A stretch of DNA of 64,000 nt from assembly GCF_007858445.1 (NCBI RefSeq), contig NZ_VIGV01000002.1, positions 62,001-126,000 of the forward strand. The letters are read 5' to 3'. The notes below the pieces were generated by a model. It worked only from the letters and a program-made list of their open reading frames with translations, had not been told where the DNA came from and ran no database searches. The translations under genes and the position numbers were made by a program. Positions 50,457 to 57,217 of the stretch are shown here, one piece after another. Numbering within the stretch: the first letter of the stretch is position 1; each line of letters opens with the position of its first letter. This stretch comes from Tsukamurella sputi. Lineage in GTDB: Bacteria; Actinomycetota; Actinomycetes; Mycobacteriales; Mycobacteriaceae.

Positions 50457-50462
50457 TACCCT
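50457..50462 (+). promoter_or_regulatory. -10 box (TACCCT) of the leaderless PAC2 gene
   Basis: TACCCT lies 7 nt before the GTG at 50470, within the 62-bp divergent region shared with metH. Confidence 0.5.
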
Positions 50463-50469
50463 GATCGAA

Positions 50470-51324
50470 GTGACGCCCTTGCCGAAGCTCGACCGCCCCG
50501 TTCTCATCGCGGCGTTCGAGGGCTGGAACGACGCGGGTGACGCGGCGTCCGGCGCCGTCGAGCACCTCGAACTGACCTGGGACGCGAAGCTCATCACCGA
50601 GGTCGATTCCGACGACTTCTACGACTTCCAGGTCAACCGCCCGATCATCAAGCAGATCGACGGGGTGACGCGTGCCGTGGAATGGCCCTCGACCACCCTC
50701 TCGGTGTGCCGGCCGCCCAAGGCCGACCGGGACGTGGTGCTGCTCCGCGGCACGGAACCGAACTTCCGGTGGCGCGCCTTCTGCGACCAGCTCCTGGCGA
50801 TCTTCGGAGAGCTGCACATCGACAGCGTGGTGATACTGGGCTCCCTGCTCGCGGACACGCCGCACACCCGCCCCGTGCAGGTCTCGGGCGCGGGGTACGA
50901 CGCCGAGTCCGCGAAGCGCTTCGGGCTGGAGCAGAACCGCTACGAGGGACCGACCGGCATCACGGGCGTGCTGCAGGACGCATGCGTGCGCGCCGGCTTC
51001 CCCGCCGTCTCGTTCTGGGCCGCGGTCCCGCACTACGTCTCCCAGCCGCCGAACCCGAAGGCCACCGTGGCCCTGCTGCAGCGCGTCGAGCAGGCATTGG
51101 ATCTCGCTGTCCCGCTGGGCGACCTGCCCACCCGGGCGGAGGCCTGGGAGGCCTCGGTCACGGAGATGACCGAGGACGACGAGGACGTGGCCGACTACGT
51201 GCGCGGGCTCGAGGAGCGCGGTGACGCCGAGGCGGTGGACGTGGAACAGCACATCGATGCCGACGCGATCGCGGAGGAGTTCGAGAAGTACCTGCGGCGG
51301 CGGGACCCGGGCACCGGCCCGTAG
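50470..51324 (+). CDS. PAC2 (proteasome assembly chaperone-like) family protein
   Basis: 284 residues. The PAC2 fold is indicated by VLIAAFEGWNDAGDAASGAV at the N-terminus, VVLLRGTEPNFRWRAFCDQL near residue 92, VVILGSLLADTPHTRPVQV, GPTGITGVLQDACVRAGFPA and SFWAAVPHYVSQPPNPKATV. Orthologous by position and sequence to Rv2125. Despite the name, a role in proteasome assembly has not been shown for the bacterial proteins. The acidic C-terminal tail (230-284) is rich in Asp/Glu. Confidence 0.92.
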   Translation: MTPLPKLDRPVLIAAFEGWNDAGDAASGAVEHLELTWDAKLITEVDSDDFYDFQVNRPIIKQIDGVTRAVEWPSTTLSVCRPPKADRDVVLLRGTEPNFRWRAFCDQLLAIFGELHIDSVVILGSLLADTPHTRPVQVSGAGYDAESAKRFGLEQNRYEGPTGITGVLQDACVRAGFPAVSFWAAVPHYVSQPPNPKATVALLQRVEQALDLAVPLGDLPTRAEAWEASVTEMTEDDEDVADYVRGLEERGDAEAVDVEQHIDADAIAEEFEKYLRRRDPGTGP

Positions 51325-51361
51325 CCGGAAGTGCCGTGCGCAGGCGTCGACGCGGTTGCGG

Positions 51362-51673
51362 TCAGCCGATCCGCTCGATGGAGACCACGGGCGTGGTGAT
51401 GCGCCAGGTGCGCACGTCCGGGTCGTCGGCGGCGCGCACCCAGAACTGGGCCGACTCCCCCACACGGCAGCTCTTGATGCCGAGCAGCGGGATGTCCTCG
51501 GAATCGCGGCGCAGCGCGCTGATGCTCCACTGCTCGTCCTCGGCGTCACCGCCGATACCCGGTGCGCGCATCAGGGTCATCTCCCCCAGATCCACCACGT
51601 ACGTGGACGTGCGGGTCTGCACGGTCCACACGCCCTCGGTCAGATCCGGGGCCAGCTCGCTGACGGTCCTCAC
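51362..51673 (-). CDS. Conserved hypothetical protein, 103 residues
   Basis: A small soluble protein with TVSELAPDLTEGVWTVQTRT, STYVVDLGEMTLMRAPGIG and RTWRITTPVVSIERIG, suggesting a mostly beta fold. I do not recognise the family. It has its own strong leaderless promoter (TATATT, 6 nt before the GTG). It lies 25 nt downstream of mshC on the same strand. Confidence 0.7.
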   Translation of the reverse strand: MRTVSELAPDLTEGVWTVQTRTSTYVVDLGEMTLMRAPGIGGDAEDEQWSISALRRDSEDIPLLGIKSCRVGESAQFWVRAADDPDVRTWRITTPVVSIERIG

Positions 51674-51679
51674 AGGCGC

Positions 51680-51685
51680 AATATA
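51680..51685 (-). promoter_or_regulatory. -10 box (TATATT) of the leaderless 103-residue gene
   Basis: TATATT lies 6 nt before the GTG at 51673, an A/T-rich island in very GC-rich sequence. It fixes the start. Confidence 0.6.
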
Positions 51686-51698
51686 GCGTGTCGCGGTG

Positions 51699-52943
51699 TC
51701 AGGACGCGGCAGGTACGCCGAGCAGCGCGTCGACGGCGGTGGCCACGGCGGCGGGAGCGCCGGTGTCGGGACCGCCCGCGGTGACGGCCTTCTCGGCCCA
51801 GGCGTCGATGGCTGTGAGGGCGTGCGGCGTGTCCAGATCGTCCGCGAGGTACCGGCGCACCCGCGCGATCAGTTCCGCGCCGTCCGGGGCCGACGGGGCC
51901 GCGAAGGCACGGCGCCACAGGTCCAGGCGCGCCAGCGCCCGCTGCAGCACTTCGTCCGACCACGGCCGGTCCTGCCGGTAGTGCCCCTCGAACAGTCCGA
52001 GGCGGATCGCGGCCGGGTCGACGCCCGAGCGGCGGAGCTTCGAGACGAAGACGAGGTTGCCGCGGCTCTTCGACATCTTCTCGCCGTCGAGGCCGATCAT
52101 GGCCGCGTGCACGTAGTGCCGGGCGAAGCGGCGCTCGCCCGTGGCGGCCTCGACGTGCGCGGCGGAGTACTCGTGGTGCGGGAAGATCAGGTCGCTGCCG
52201 CCGCCCTGGATGTCGAAGCTCGCGCCCAGGCGGTTCGCGGCGATGGCGGCGCATTCGATGTGCCAGCCCGGGCGGCCCGGCCCCTGCGGCGAGGGCCACG
52301 AGGGCTCGCCGGGGCGCACCGCGCGCCAGATCAGCGGGTCGATCGGATCCCGCTTACCGGGACGGCCCGGGTCACCGCCGCGCTCGGCGAAGAACTTCTC
52401 CATCGTCGCGCGGTCGTAGCCCGATTCGTAGCCGAACTGCTCGGTGGCGTCGGACCGGTAGTAAACGTCCGGGAACTCGGGATCGTCGACGATGTACGCG
52501 GATCCGTTGTCCAGCAGCTTCCCGACGTACTCGACGACCTCGTCGACCGATTCCACCGCGCCGATGTAGTCGCGCGGCGGGATCACGCGCAGAGCCTCCA
52601 TGTCCTCGCGGAACAGATCGGTCTCGCGGGCGCCGAGATCGCGCCAGTCGATGCCGTCCCGCTCGGCCCGCTCGAACAGCGGATCGTCGACGTCGGTGAC
52701 GTTCTGCACGTAGTGCACGTCGTGGCCGTTGTCCCGCAGCACGCGATTGACCAGGTCGAACGCGAGGTAGGTGGCTGCGTGACCGAGGTGTGTCGCGTCG
52801 TACGGGGTGATGCCGCAGACGTACATGCCGGCCACCGCGCCGGGGTTCACGGGGCGCACGACCGCGTCGGAGGTGTCGTAGAGGCGCAGCGGGACCGACG
52901 GCCCGGGCACGCTGGGGACGGTGGGAGTCGGCCAGGAACGCAT
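51699..52943 (-). CDS. mshC: Mycothiol ligase MshC (cysteine:GlcN-Ins ligase)
   Basis: 414-residue class I cysteinyl-tRNA-synthetase-like enzyme joining cysteine to glucosaminyl-inositol in mycothiol synthesis. Motifs: zinc and HIGH-type region [60 protein letters not shown], and a C-terminal helical bundle (290-414). It lacks the tRNA anticodon domain, which separates it from CysS. The N-terminus MRSWPTP resembles the M. tuberculosis MQSW start, supporting the ATG at 52943 and the TAGGGT box 6 nt upstream. Confidence 0.96.
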   Translation of the reverse strand: MRSWPTPTVPSVPGPSVPLRLYDTSDAVVRPVNPGAVAGMYVCGITPYDATHLGHAATYLAFDLVNRVLRDNGHDVHYVQNVTDVDDPLFERAERDGIDWRDLGARETDLFREDMEALRVIPPRDYIGAVESVDEVVEYVGKLLDNGSAYIVDDPEFPDVYYRSDATEQFGYESGYDRATMEKFFAERGGDPGRPGKRDPIDPLIWRAVRPGEPSWPSPQGPGRPGWHIECAAIAANRLGASFDIQGGGSDLIFPHHEYSAAHVEAATGERRFARHYVHAAMIGLDGEKMSKSRGNLVFVSKLRRSGVDPAAIRLGLFEGHYRQDRPWSDEVLQRALARLDLWRRAFAAPSAPDGAELIARVRRYLADDLDTPHALTAIDAWAEKAVTAGGPDTGAPAAVATAVDALLGVPAAS

Positions 52944-52949
52944 ACCCCC

Positions 52950-52955
52950 ACCCTA
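52950..52955 (-). promoter_or_regulatory. -10 box (TAGGGT) of leaderless mshC
   Basis: TAGGGT lies 6 nt before the mshC ATG. The nested hairpin at 52982-53027 is upstream of it, so that hairpin would not be part of a leaderless mshC message. Confidence 0.5.
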
Positions 52956-52981
52956 TGCGTCCACGTCCGGGCGGGGATTTC

Positions 52982-53027
52982 GGGCCGGACCGATGTACCG
53001 GCGGCCGCCGGCGGCGAGGTCCGGCCC
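52982..53027. other. Large nested hairpin in the mshC / MNIO-cassette intergenic region
   Basis: Perfect 10-bp outer arms GGGCCGGACC (52982-52991) and GGTCCGGCCC (53018-53027) enclose a 26-nt loop that contains a 14-bp palindrome (52998-53011, centre CGGCCG). This is the strongest secondary-structure signal in the longest gene-free stretch of the window. It may be a terminator for antisense read-through, an operator, or a small-RNA element; no T-run follows on either strand. Confidence 0.5.
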
Positions 53028-53188
53028 CGAGCGGGTCGCGGATCGACGGAAACCCCGGATCGACCAGGGACGAACTTGTGGCGCAATAACTCTCAGGAAA
53101 CTCTTGCCTCGACCTACTAGCGGGTGACCCGATCTGCCGCCATGCTTTACCCCACCTTGACGATAGGCCGTACCAGGAGGTGAATGTC

Positions 53189-54073
53189 TTGTCCCGCAAT
53201 GAATTCGAGAGCATCATCGCCAACCTGTTTCCCGGTGAATCCCGGTGGTTCGCGTACTGCCTCCTGGGCGGCATCGCCGTCGCCCTGACCTGGCGGTTCG
53301 TGGCGGCGCCACGCCGGCGCGCGGTCGTCGAGCCGCCCCTGACCGCCACCGAACTGGCGTGCGTGCGGAACCGGCAGGCACCCGTGGTGGTAGCTCTCGC
53401 CCAGCTGCGCGCAGCGGACCGGACGGACAGCGCTCCGGTGCAGCTCGACACCGATGCGATCACCCGGGTGGTGCGCACCCACTACGTCGGCCGCGCGTCG
53501 TACACGGTGAGCGAGCTGATCGTCACCCTCGCCGGCGAACTCGACGCGCTCGAGGAGCGCCTCGTCACCCGCGGCTACCTCCGCTCCGACACGGACCGGT
53601 GGCGCATGCGCCTCGGCGCGGCGCCCGTGACGGCCTGCGCGGTCGGGGGCGCGGTCAGCGGCCTGGTCCTGGCCGTCCAGCAACGCGCGAGCGCCGCGCT
53701 GATCACCGGCATCCTGCTGCCGGCCTTGATCACGGCGATCTTCGTGGCACCTCACCTCTGGTCCGTCGATCGCGCTACCCGCGCGGGCCGGAAGCTGCTC
53801 GCGGCCGAGCGTGAGCGCTTGGACTACCTCGCACCGTCACGCAGGCCTGCATGGACGACCTACGGCGTCGGAGCGGTCGGCCTGTCCGTGGCCCTCTTCG
53901 GCACCGCCGCTCTGTGGCAGTTCGACGACGGCTTCGCCGGTGCGGTGGAGCTCGCCGGGAGTGCCGAGGCCTCGGGCGACGGGGGTGGCTCCTGCGGTGG
54001 GGCGTCGTGCGGCGGAGGGGGTGGCTGCGGTGGGGGCGGGGGTTGTGGCGGCTGCGGCGGGTGCGGAGGATGA
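53189..54073 (+). CDS. TIGR04222-type membrane protein with Cys/Gly-only C-terminal tail
   Basis: 294 residues. A perfect AGGAGG (53175-53180) lies 8 nt before a TTG at 53189, preferred over a GTG at 53180 that overlaps it. A first membrane helix (about 19-36) is followed by a soluble domain (45-145), two close helices (about 150-195) and a last helix (about 228-250). The last 33 residues (262-294) are almost only Gly and Cys, with six Cys at 269, 274, 280, 286, 289 and 292. Such TIGR04222 proteins are found next to DUF692 (MNIO) genes; the tail is a plausible MNIO substrate. The stop overlaps the MNIO start (ATGA). Function is inferred from context only. Confidence 0.82.
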   Translation: MSRNEFESIIANLFPGESRWFAYCLLGGIAVALTWRFVAAPRRRAVVEPPLTATELACVRNRQAPVVVALAQLRAADRTDSAPVQLDTDAITRVVRTHYVGRASYTVSELIVTLAGELDALEERLVTRGYLRSDTDRWRMRLGAAPVTACAVGGAVSGLVLAVQQRASAALITGILLPALITAIFVAPHLWSVDRATRAGRKLLAAERERLDYLAPSRRPAWTTYGVGAVGLSVALFGTAALWQFDDGFAGAVELAGSAEASGDGGGSCGGASCGGGGGCGGGGGCGGCGGCGG

Positions 54074-54948
54074 ACGTCATGACCAGCACCGTTCCCCGCC
54101 ACGTGACCGCACTCGGTCCCCTCGGCCTGGGCTGGCGTCGCGAGATCGCGGGAGTCATCGCGGATCTGCGGCCCGGATTCTGCGAAGTGATCGCCGAATC
54201 CGTCCCGATCCGCCGCGGCAGGGCCGTGCCCGACCCGCTCCTCGTCGACCTGCGCGAGCGCGGCGTCCCGCTGATCCCGCACGGTGTCGCGCTCTCGCTG
54301 GGCGGAGTCGACGAGCTCGAGCCCGACCGCGTGCACCGACTCGCGTCCTGCGCCGAGGCCTTCCGCGCTCCCCTGGTGAGCGAGCACATCGCCTTCGTCC
54401 GCGCCGGTGGCATCGAGGCCGGACACCTGCTGCCGGTGCCGCGGACCCGCGAGGCGATGGACGTCCTCGTGCGGAACATCCGGCGCATGCAGGATGCGCT
54501 CACGGTTCCCTTCGCCGTGGAGAACATCGCGGCCTTCCTCCGGTGGCCCGACGAGGAGTTCACCGAGGCCGAGTTCCTCACCGAGCTCATGGATCGCACG
54601 GACGCGCTCCTCGTCCTCGACGTGGCGAACGTCTACGCGAACTCCCTCAACCGCGGCCGCGATCCGCACGCCGAGTTGGCCCGCCTGCCCGTCGACCGGA
54701 TCGCGTACAGCCATGTAGCGGGCGGCTCGGAGGGTGGCGGCCGGTACCACGACACGCACACCGATCCCGTGAACTCGGGCGTTCTCGCCCTGGTCACGGC
54801 CCTGCGCGAGCGTGCGGACGTACCGTTCATGCTCGAGCGCGACGGGCGGTACCCGCCGGCCGGCGAGCTCTTCGACGAACTCGATGCGATCGCCGCGGCG
54901 GCGGGGTCCGCCCCGATCACCGAAGCCGCGAGGAGGGTGTGGACATGA
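54070..54948 (+). CDS. DUF692 / MNIO family multinuclear iron oxidase
   Basis: 292-residue TIM-barrel metalloenzyme of the MNIO family (MbnB, TglH), which uses two or three irons and O2 to modify peptide cysteines. Candidate ligands: Glu43, His71 (IPHGVALSLGG), Glu105-His106 (SEHIAFV), Glu151-Asn152 (ENIAAF), Asp184 and Asn187 (LDVANVYANS), His215, Asp228/His230 (HDTHTDPV) and Glu256 (LERDGRYP). After His215 the motif reads AGG rather than the common AGH. No RiPP recognition domain is evident. ATG at 54070 overlaps the upstream stop, and its own stop overlaps the next ATG, so three proteins are coupled. Confidence 0.88.
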   Translation: MNVMTSTVPRHVTALGPLGLGWRREIAGVIADLRPGFCEVIAESVPIRRGRAVPDPLLVDLRERGVPLIPHGVALSLGGVDELEPDRVHRLASCAEAFRAPLVSEHIAFVRAGGIEAGHLLPVPRTREAMDVLVRNIRRMQDALTVPFAVENIAAFLRWPDEEFTEAEFLTELMDRTDALLVLDVANVYANSLNRGRDPHAELARLPVDRIAYSHVAGGSEGGGRYHDTHTDPVNSGVLALVTALRERADVPFMLERDGRYPPAGELFDELDAIAAAAGSAPITEAARRVWT

Positions 54949-55130
54949 GCCTGCGGGAGAGTCAGGAGGCCCTGGTGCGGGCCCTCGTGGCCGACGGTCC
55001 GGTCCCCGAGGGGTTCGACCCGGACGAGGTCGCGGCGGCGGGCGCGGTCTGCCGGCATAAGCGCGATGCACACGCCGGGCATGCGGAGGCGGCGCACCGT
55101 CGGCGACGGAGGCTGCGCCGGCCCCGCTGA
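54945..55130 (+). CDS. Small third protein of the MNIO cassette (61 residues)
   Basis: Starts MSLRESQEALVRALVADG and continues VPEGFDPDEVAAAGAVCRHK, then a very basic His/Arg-rich end. The N-terminal ~40 residues resemble, from memory, the short helical segment found next to or fused to DUF692 proteins of actinobacteria (SCO6045-type), a possible substrate-recruitment partner. Here it is shorter than those I recall and ends in an Arg-rich run, so truncation is possible. Its ATG overlaps the MNIO stop. Confidence 0.65.
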   Translation: MSLRESQEALVRALVADGPVPEGFDPDEVAAAGAVCRHKRDAHAGHAEAAHRRRRRLRRPR

Positions 55131-55134
55131 CGGG

Positions 55135-55917
55135 TCAGAACGGAGGCCAGGGGATCGGGCGGTCCGGCGTCGGGAGCGGCATCGTGCCCAGTTCGACGAG
55201 GGTCGCCGCTCGGGCGATGAGCGCCTCCTGTTCCTGCTCGGTGATGAGCCCCGCGAGGTCGGGCGGGGAGGCGCGGAAGGCTTCGATGTCGGCCAGCACG
55301 TCCTCGGCTATCGCACGCCCGGCCCAGCCCCAGAGAACGGTGCGCAGCTTCGGGGCGGAGTGCAGGCAGATGCCGTGGTCCACGCCGCGGATGCGGCCGT
55401 CGGGACCGGTGAGCACGTGGCCGCCCTTGCGGTCGGCGTTGTTGATCAGCACGTCGAGGACGGCCAGGCGGCGCAGGCGGGGGTCGTCGGCGTGCGCCAG
55501 TGCGACCTCGGAGATCCCGTCGGCCGCCTCGTCGTCCTCGACGTAGGCCGTGAGCACCTGCAGGTAGCCCTCGGGGACCGCGCCGATGGGGAACAGGTCG
55601 ACCAGGTCATGGGCATCGGCGGCGTCGGGTTCATCGATCCAGCGTTGCACCATCCCCGCGCCGAGCGGCCCGTCGCGCAGGACGGTCTCGGGGATCAGGC
55701 CCCAGCCCAGGGCCTCGGAGACGCGGTACGACGCCACCTCGCGGCCGGCGAGCGTCCCGTCCGGGAAGTCCCACAGCGGCACCTCGCCGCGAACCGGCTT
55801 GTAGACCGCGCGCTCCCCCGTCGCGCCCAGCTCACAGAGCAGCGTCGCGTTCGATGCGCTGGTGATCCTCCCGAGAATCGTCAGGTCGGCGGTCTCGAGG
55901 TCCACCGTGAGATCCAC
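55135..55917 (-). CDS. SCO1664-family protein (PI3/PI4-kinase-like fold)
   Basis: 260 residues. The pattern of a phosphatidylinositol-kinase-like catalytic core is visible: RAVYKPVRGEVPLWDFP (Lys near residue 40), LDVLINNADRKGGHVL (catalytic loop, near 160) and GVDHGICLHSAPKLR (DFG-like region). The family is conserved in actinobacteria beside a DUF3090 gene and a histidine phosphatase; the reaction is unknown. The start directly abuts the DUF3090 stop. Confidence 0.87.
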   Translation of the reverse strand: MDLTVDLETADLTILGRITSASNATLLCELGATGERAVYKPVRGEVPLWDFPDGTLAGREVASYRVSEALGWGLIPETVLRDGPLGAGMVQRWIDEPDAADAHDLVDLFPIGAVPEGYLQVLTAYVEDDEAADGISEVALAHADDPRLRRLAVLDVLINNADRKGGHVLTGPDGRIRGVDHGICLHSAPKLRTVLWGWAGRAIAEDVLADIEAFRASPPDLAGLITEQEQEALIARAATLVELGTMPLPTPDRPIPWPPF

Positions 55918-56499
55918 CTACTCGCCCTCGGAGCTGAAGGCAGCGCCGCGGCGGTAGCCGTTGAGCCGCACGCACATGTGGCCGTCGGGGTCGAGTGGAT
56001 CTCCGCACAGCGGGCAGGACGGACGTCCCGCACCCAGCACCATTTCCGAGCGGTTGGCGAACTCCCGCGCCGCTTTCGGGGTGAGGAAGACCCGCACCGC
56101 GTCCGGCCCCTCTTCTGCGTCGTCGGCGAGCACCACGGATTCGTCGAGCTCCTGCTCGGTGATCGCGAGCAGCTCGATCACGACGGCCCGCTCCTCGGAG
56201 TCCCAGCCGAGCCCCATCGTGCCGACCCGGAACTCGGAGTCGACGGGCATCACGAGCGGCTGCAGGTCGGTGACGGGCGTGCCCGCCGGCGGCATCTCCA
56301 TGCCGAATCGGCGGGAGACCTCGTCGAGCAGGGCGGAGATCCGCTCGGCCAGGACCTCGACCTGCTGCTTCTCGAGCAGCACCGAGACGATGCGGGATTC
56401 GTGCACGGCCTGCAGGTAGAACGCGCGGTCGCCGGGTTGCCCGACGGTGCCCACGACGAACCGGTCGGGCGTGCGGAAAACGTGGACGGAGCGACTCAT
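55918..56499 (-). CDS. DUF3090 family protein with C-terminal zinc-ribbon motif
   Basis: 193 residues: SVHVFRTPDRFVVGTVGQPG at the N-terminus, the conserved middle LLDEVSRRFG and DSEFRVGTMGLGWDSEERAV, and a C-terminal CPLCGDPLDPDGHMC that could bind one zinc. Function unknown. It is the centre of a three-gene unit with the SCO1664 kinase-like protein and the phosphomutase, sharing overlapping or abutting ends. Confidence 0.88.
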   Translation of the reverse strand: MSRSVHVFRTPDRFVVGTVGQPGDRAFYLQAVHESRIVSVLLEKQQVEVLAERISALLDEVSRRFGMEMPPAGTPVTDLQPLVMPVDSEFRVGTMGLGWDSEERAVVIELLAITEQELDESVVLADDAEEGPDAVRVFLTPKAAREFANRSEMVLGAGRPSCPLCGDPLDPDGHMCVRLNGYRRGAAFSSEGE

Positions 56500-57155
56500 G
56501 CCTCGCCTCCCACCGTGGCCTCCTTGGCTGGACGTTTCGGCAGCGTGACGCTACCGGACGAGTTGACGCACTGCACGAGTGGGCGGCTGGGCCCGTACGT
56601 GACGATCGAGACCGACGCGGGCGCGACGAACAGCCGCTGGAACTGATCGAGGTGTGTTCCGAGAGCGTCGGCGACGACCGCCTTGATGACGTCGCCGTGA
56701 CTGCACGCCACCCACACGGCCGCGGGCCCGAACTCGTCGGTGAACCGGCGATCCGCCTCCCGCACGGCCGCCACGGCCCGCGCCTGCACGTCGGCGAGCC
56801 CTTCCCCGTCGGGGAAGACGGCGGCCGAGGGCTGGTGCTGGACGGTCTTCCACAGCGGTTCCTGCAGCAGATCCGTGATCGCGCGGCCGGTCCAGGTGCC
56901 GTAGTCGACCTCGACCAGCCGCTCGTCCACCTCGGGCACCAGGCCGTGGGCGGCCGCGAGCGGCGCGAGGGTCTGCTCGCACCGCAGCAGCGGGGAACGG
57001 ACGGCGGCCACCAGGTCGACATCGGCGAGCCGGCCGACGAGATCGGCGGCCTGGGCGCGGCCGGCGTCGTCGAGGGCGACGCCCTCGCTGCGACCCGCGA
57101 GCACACCGGAGGTGTTCGCGGTCGAGCGGCCGTGGCGGAGCAGGATCACGGTCAT
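56496..57155 (-). CDS. Histidine phosphatase family protein (MSMEG_4193/Rv2135c-type)
   Basis: 219-residue phosphoglycerate-mutase-like enzyme. Catalytic RHG in VILLRHGRSTANTSG (His8), AVRSPLLRCEQTL, Glu in VDERLVEVDYGTWTGRAI and the second His in VWVACSHGDVIKAVVAD. Residue arrangement fits phosphatase rather than mutase. First gene of the transcript running to the SCO1664 gene; TAGACT lies 7 nt before the ATG. Confidence 0.9.
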   Translation of the reverse strand: MTVILLRHGRSTANTSGVLAGRSEGVALDDAGRAQAADLVGRLADVDLVAAVRSPLLRCEQTLAPLAAAHGLVPEVDERLVEVDYGTWTGRAITDLLQEPLWKTVQHQPSAAVFPDGEGLADVQARAVAAVREADRRFTDEFGPAAVWVACSHGDVIKAVVADALGTHLDQFQRLFVAPASVSIVTYGPSRPLVQCVNSSGSVTLPKRPAKEATVGGEA

Positions 57156-57162
57156 GCTCCAG

Positions 57163-57168
57163 AGTCTA
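57163..57168 (-). promoter_or_regulatory. -10 box (TAGACT) of the leaderless phosphatase-DUF3090-SCO1664 operon
   Basis: TAGACT lies 7 nt before the ATG at 57155 and would drive all three coupled genes. Confidence 0.5.
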
Positions 57169-57217
57169 GGCGCGCGGCGTGCCCGTTCCGGGCCGCTGAT
57201 CGCTCAGAGCGGAACCG

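Noticed and set aside
50408-50469. Cobalamin riboswitch upstream of metH
   Set aside because: Only 62 bp separate metH from the divergent PAC2 gene, too little for a riboswitch of about 200 nt, and no B12-box-like sequence was seen.
53157-53162. TTGACG as a -35 box for the MNIO cassette
   Set aside because: A -10 box at normal spacing would fall on the ribosome binding site; no supporting -10 was found. The cassette promoter remains unidentified.
53970-54073. GGC/TGC-rich stretch as a microsatellite or assembly artefact
   Set aside because: The frame stays open, the stop overlaps the MNIO start precisely, and such tails are a known feature of proteins next to DUF692 genes.
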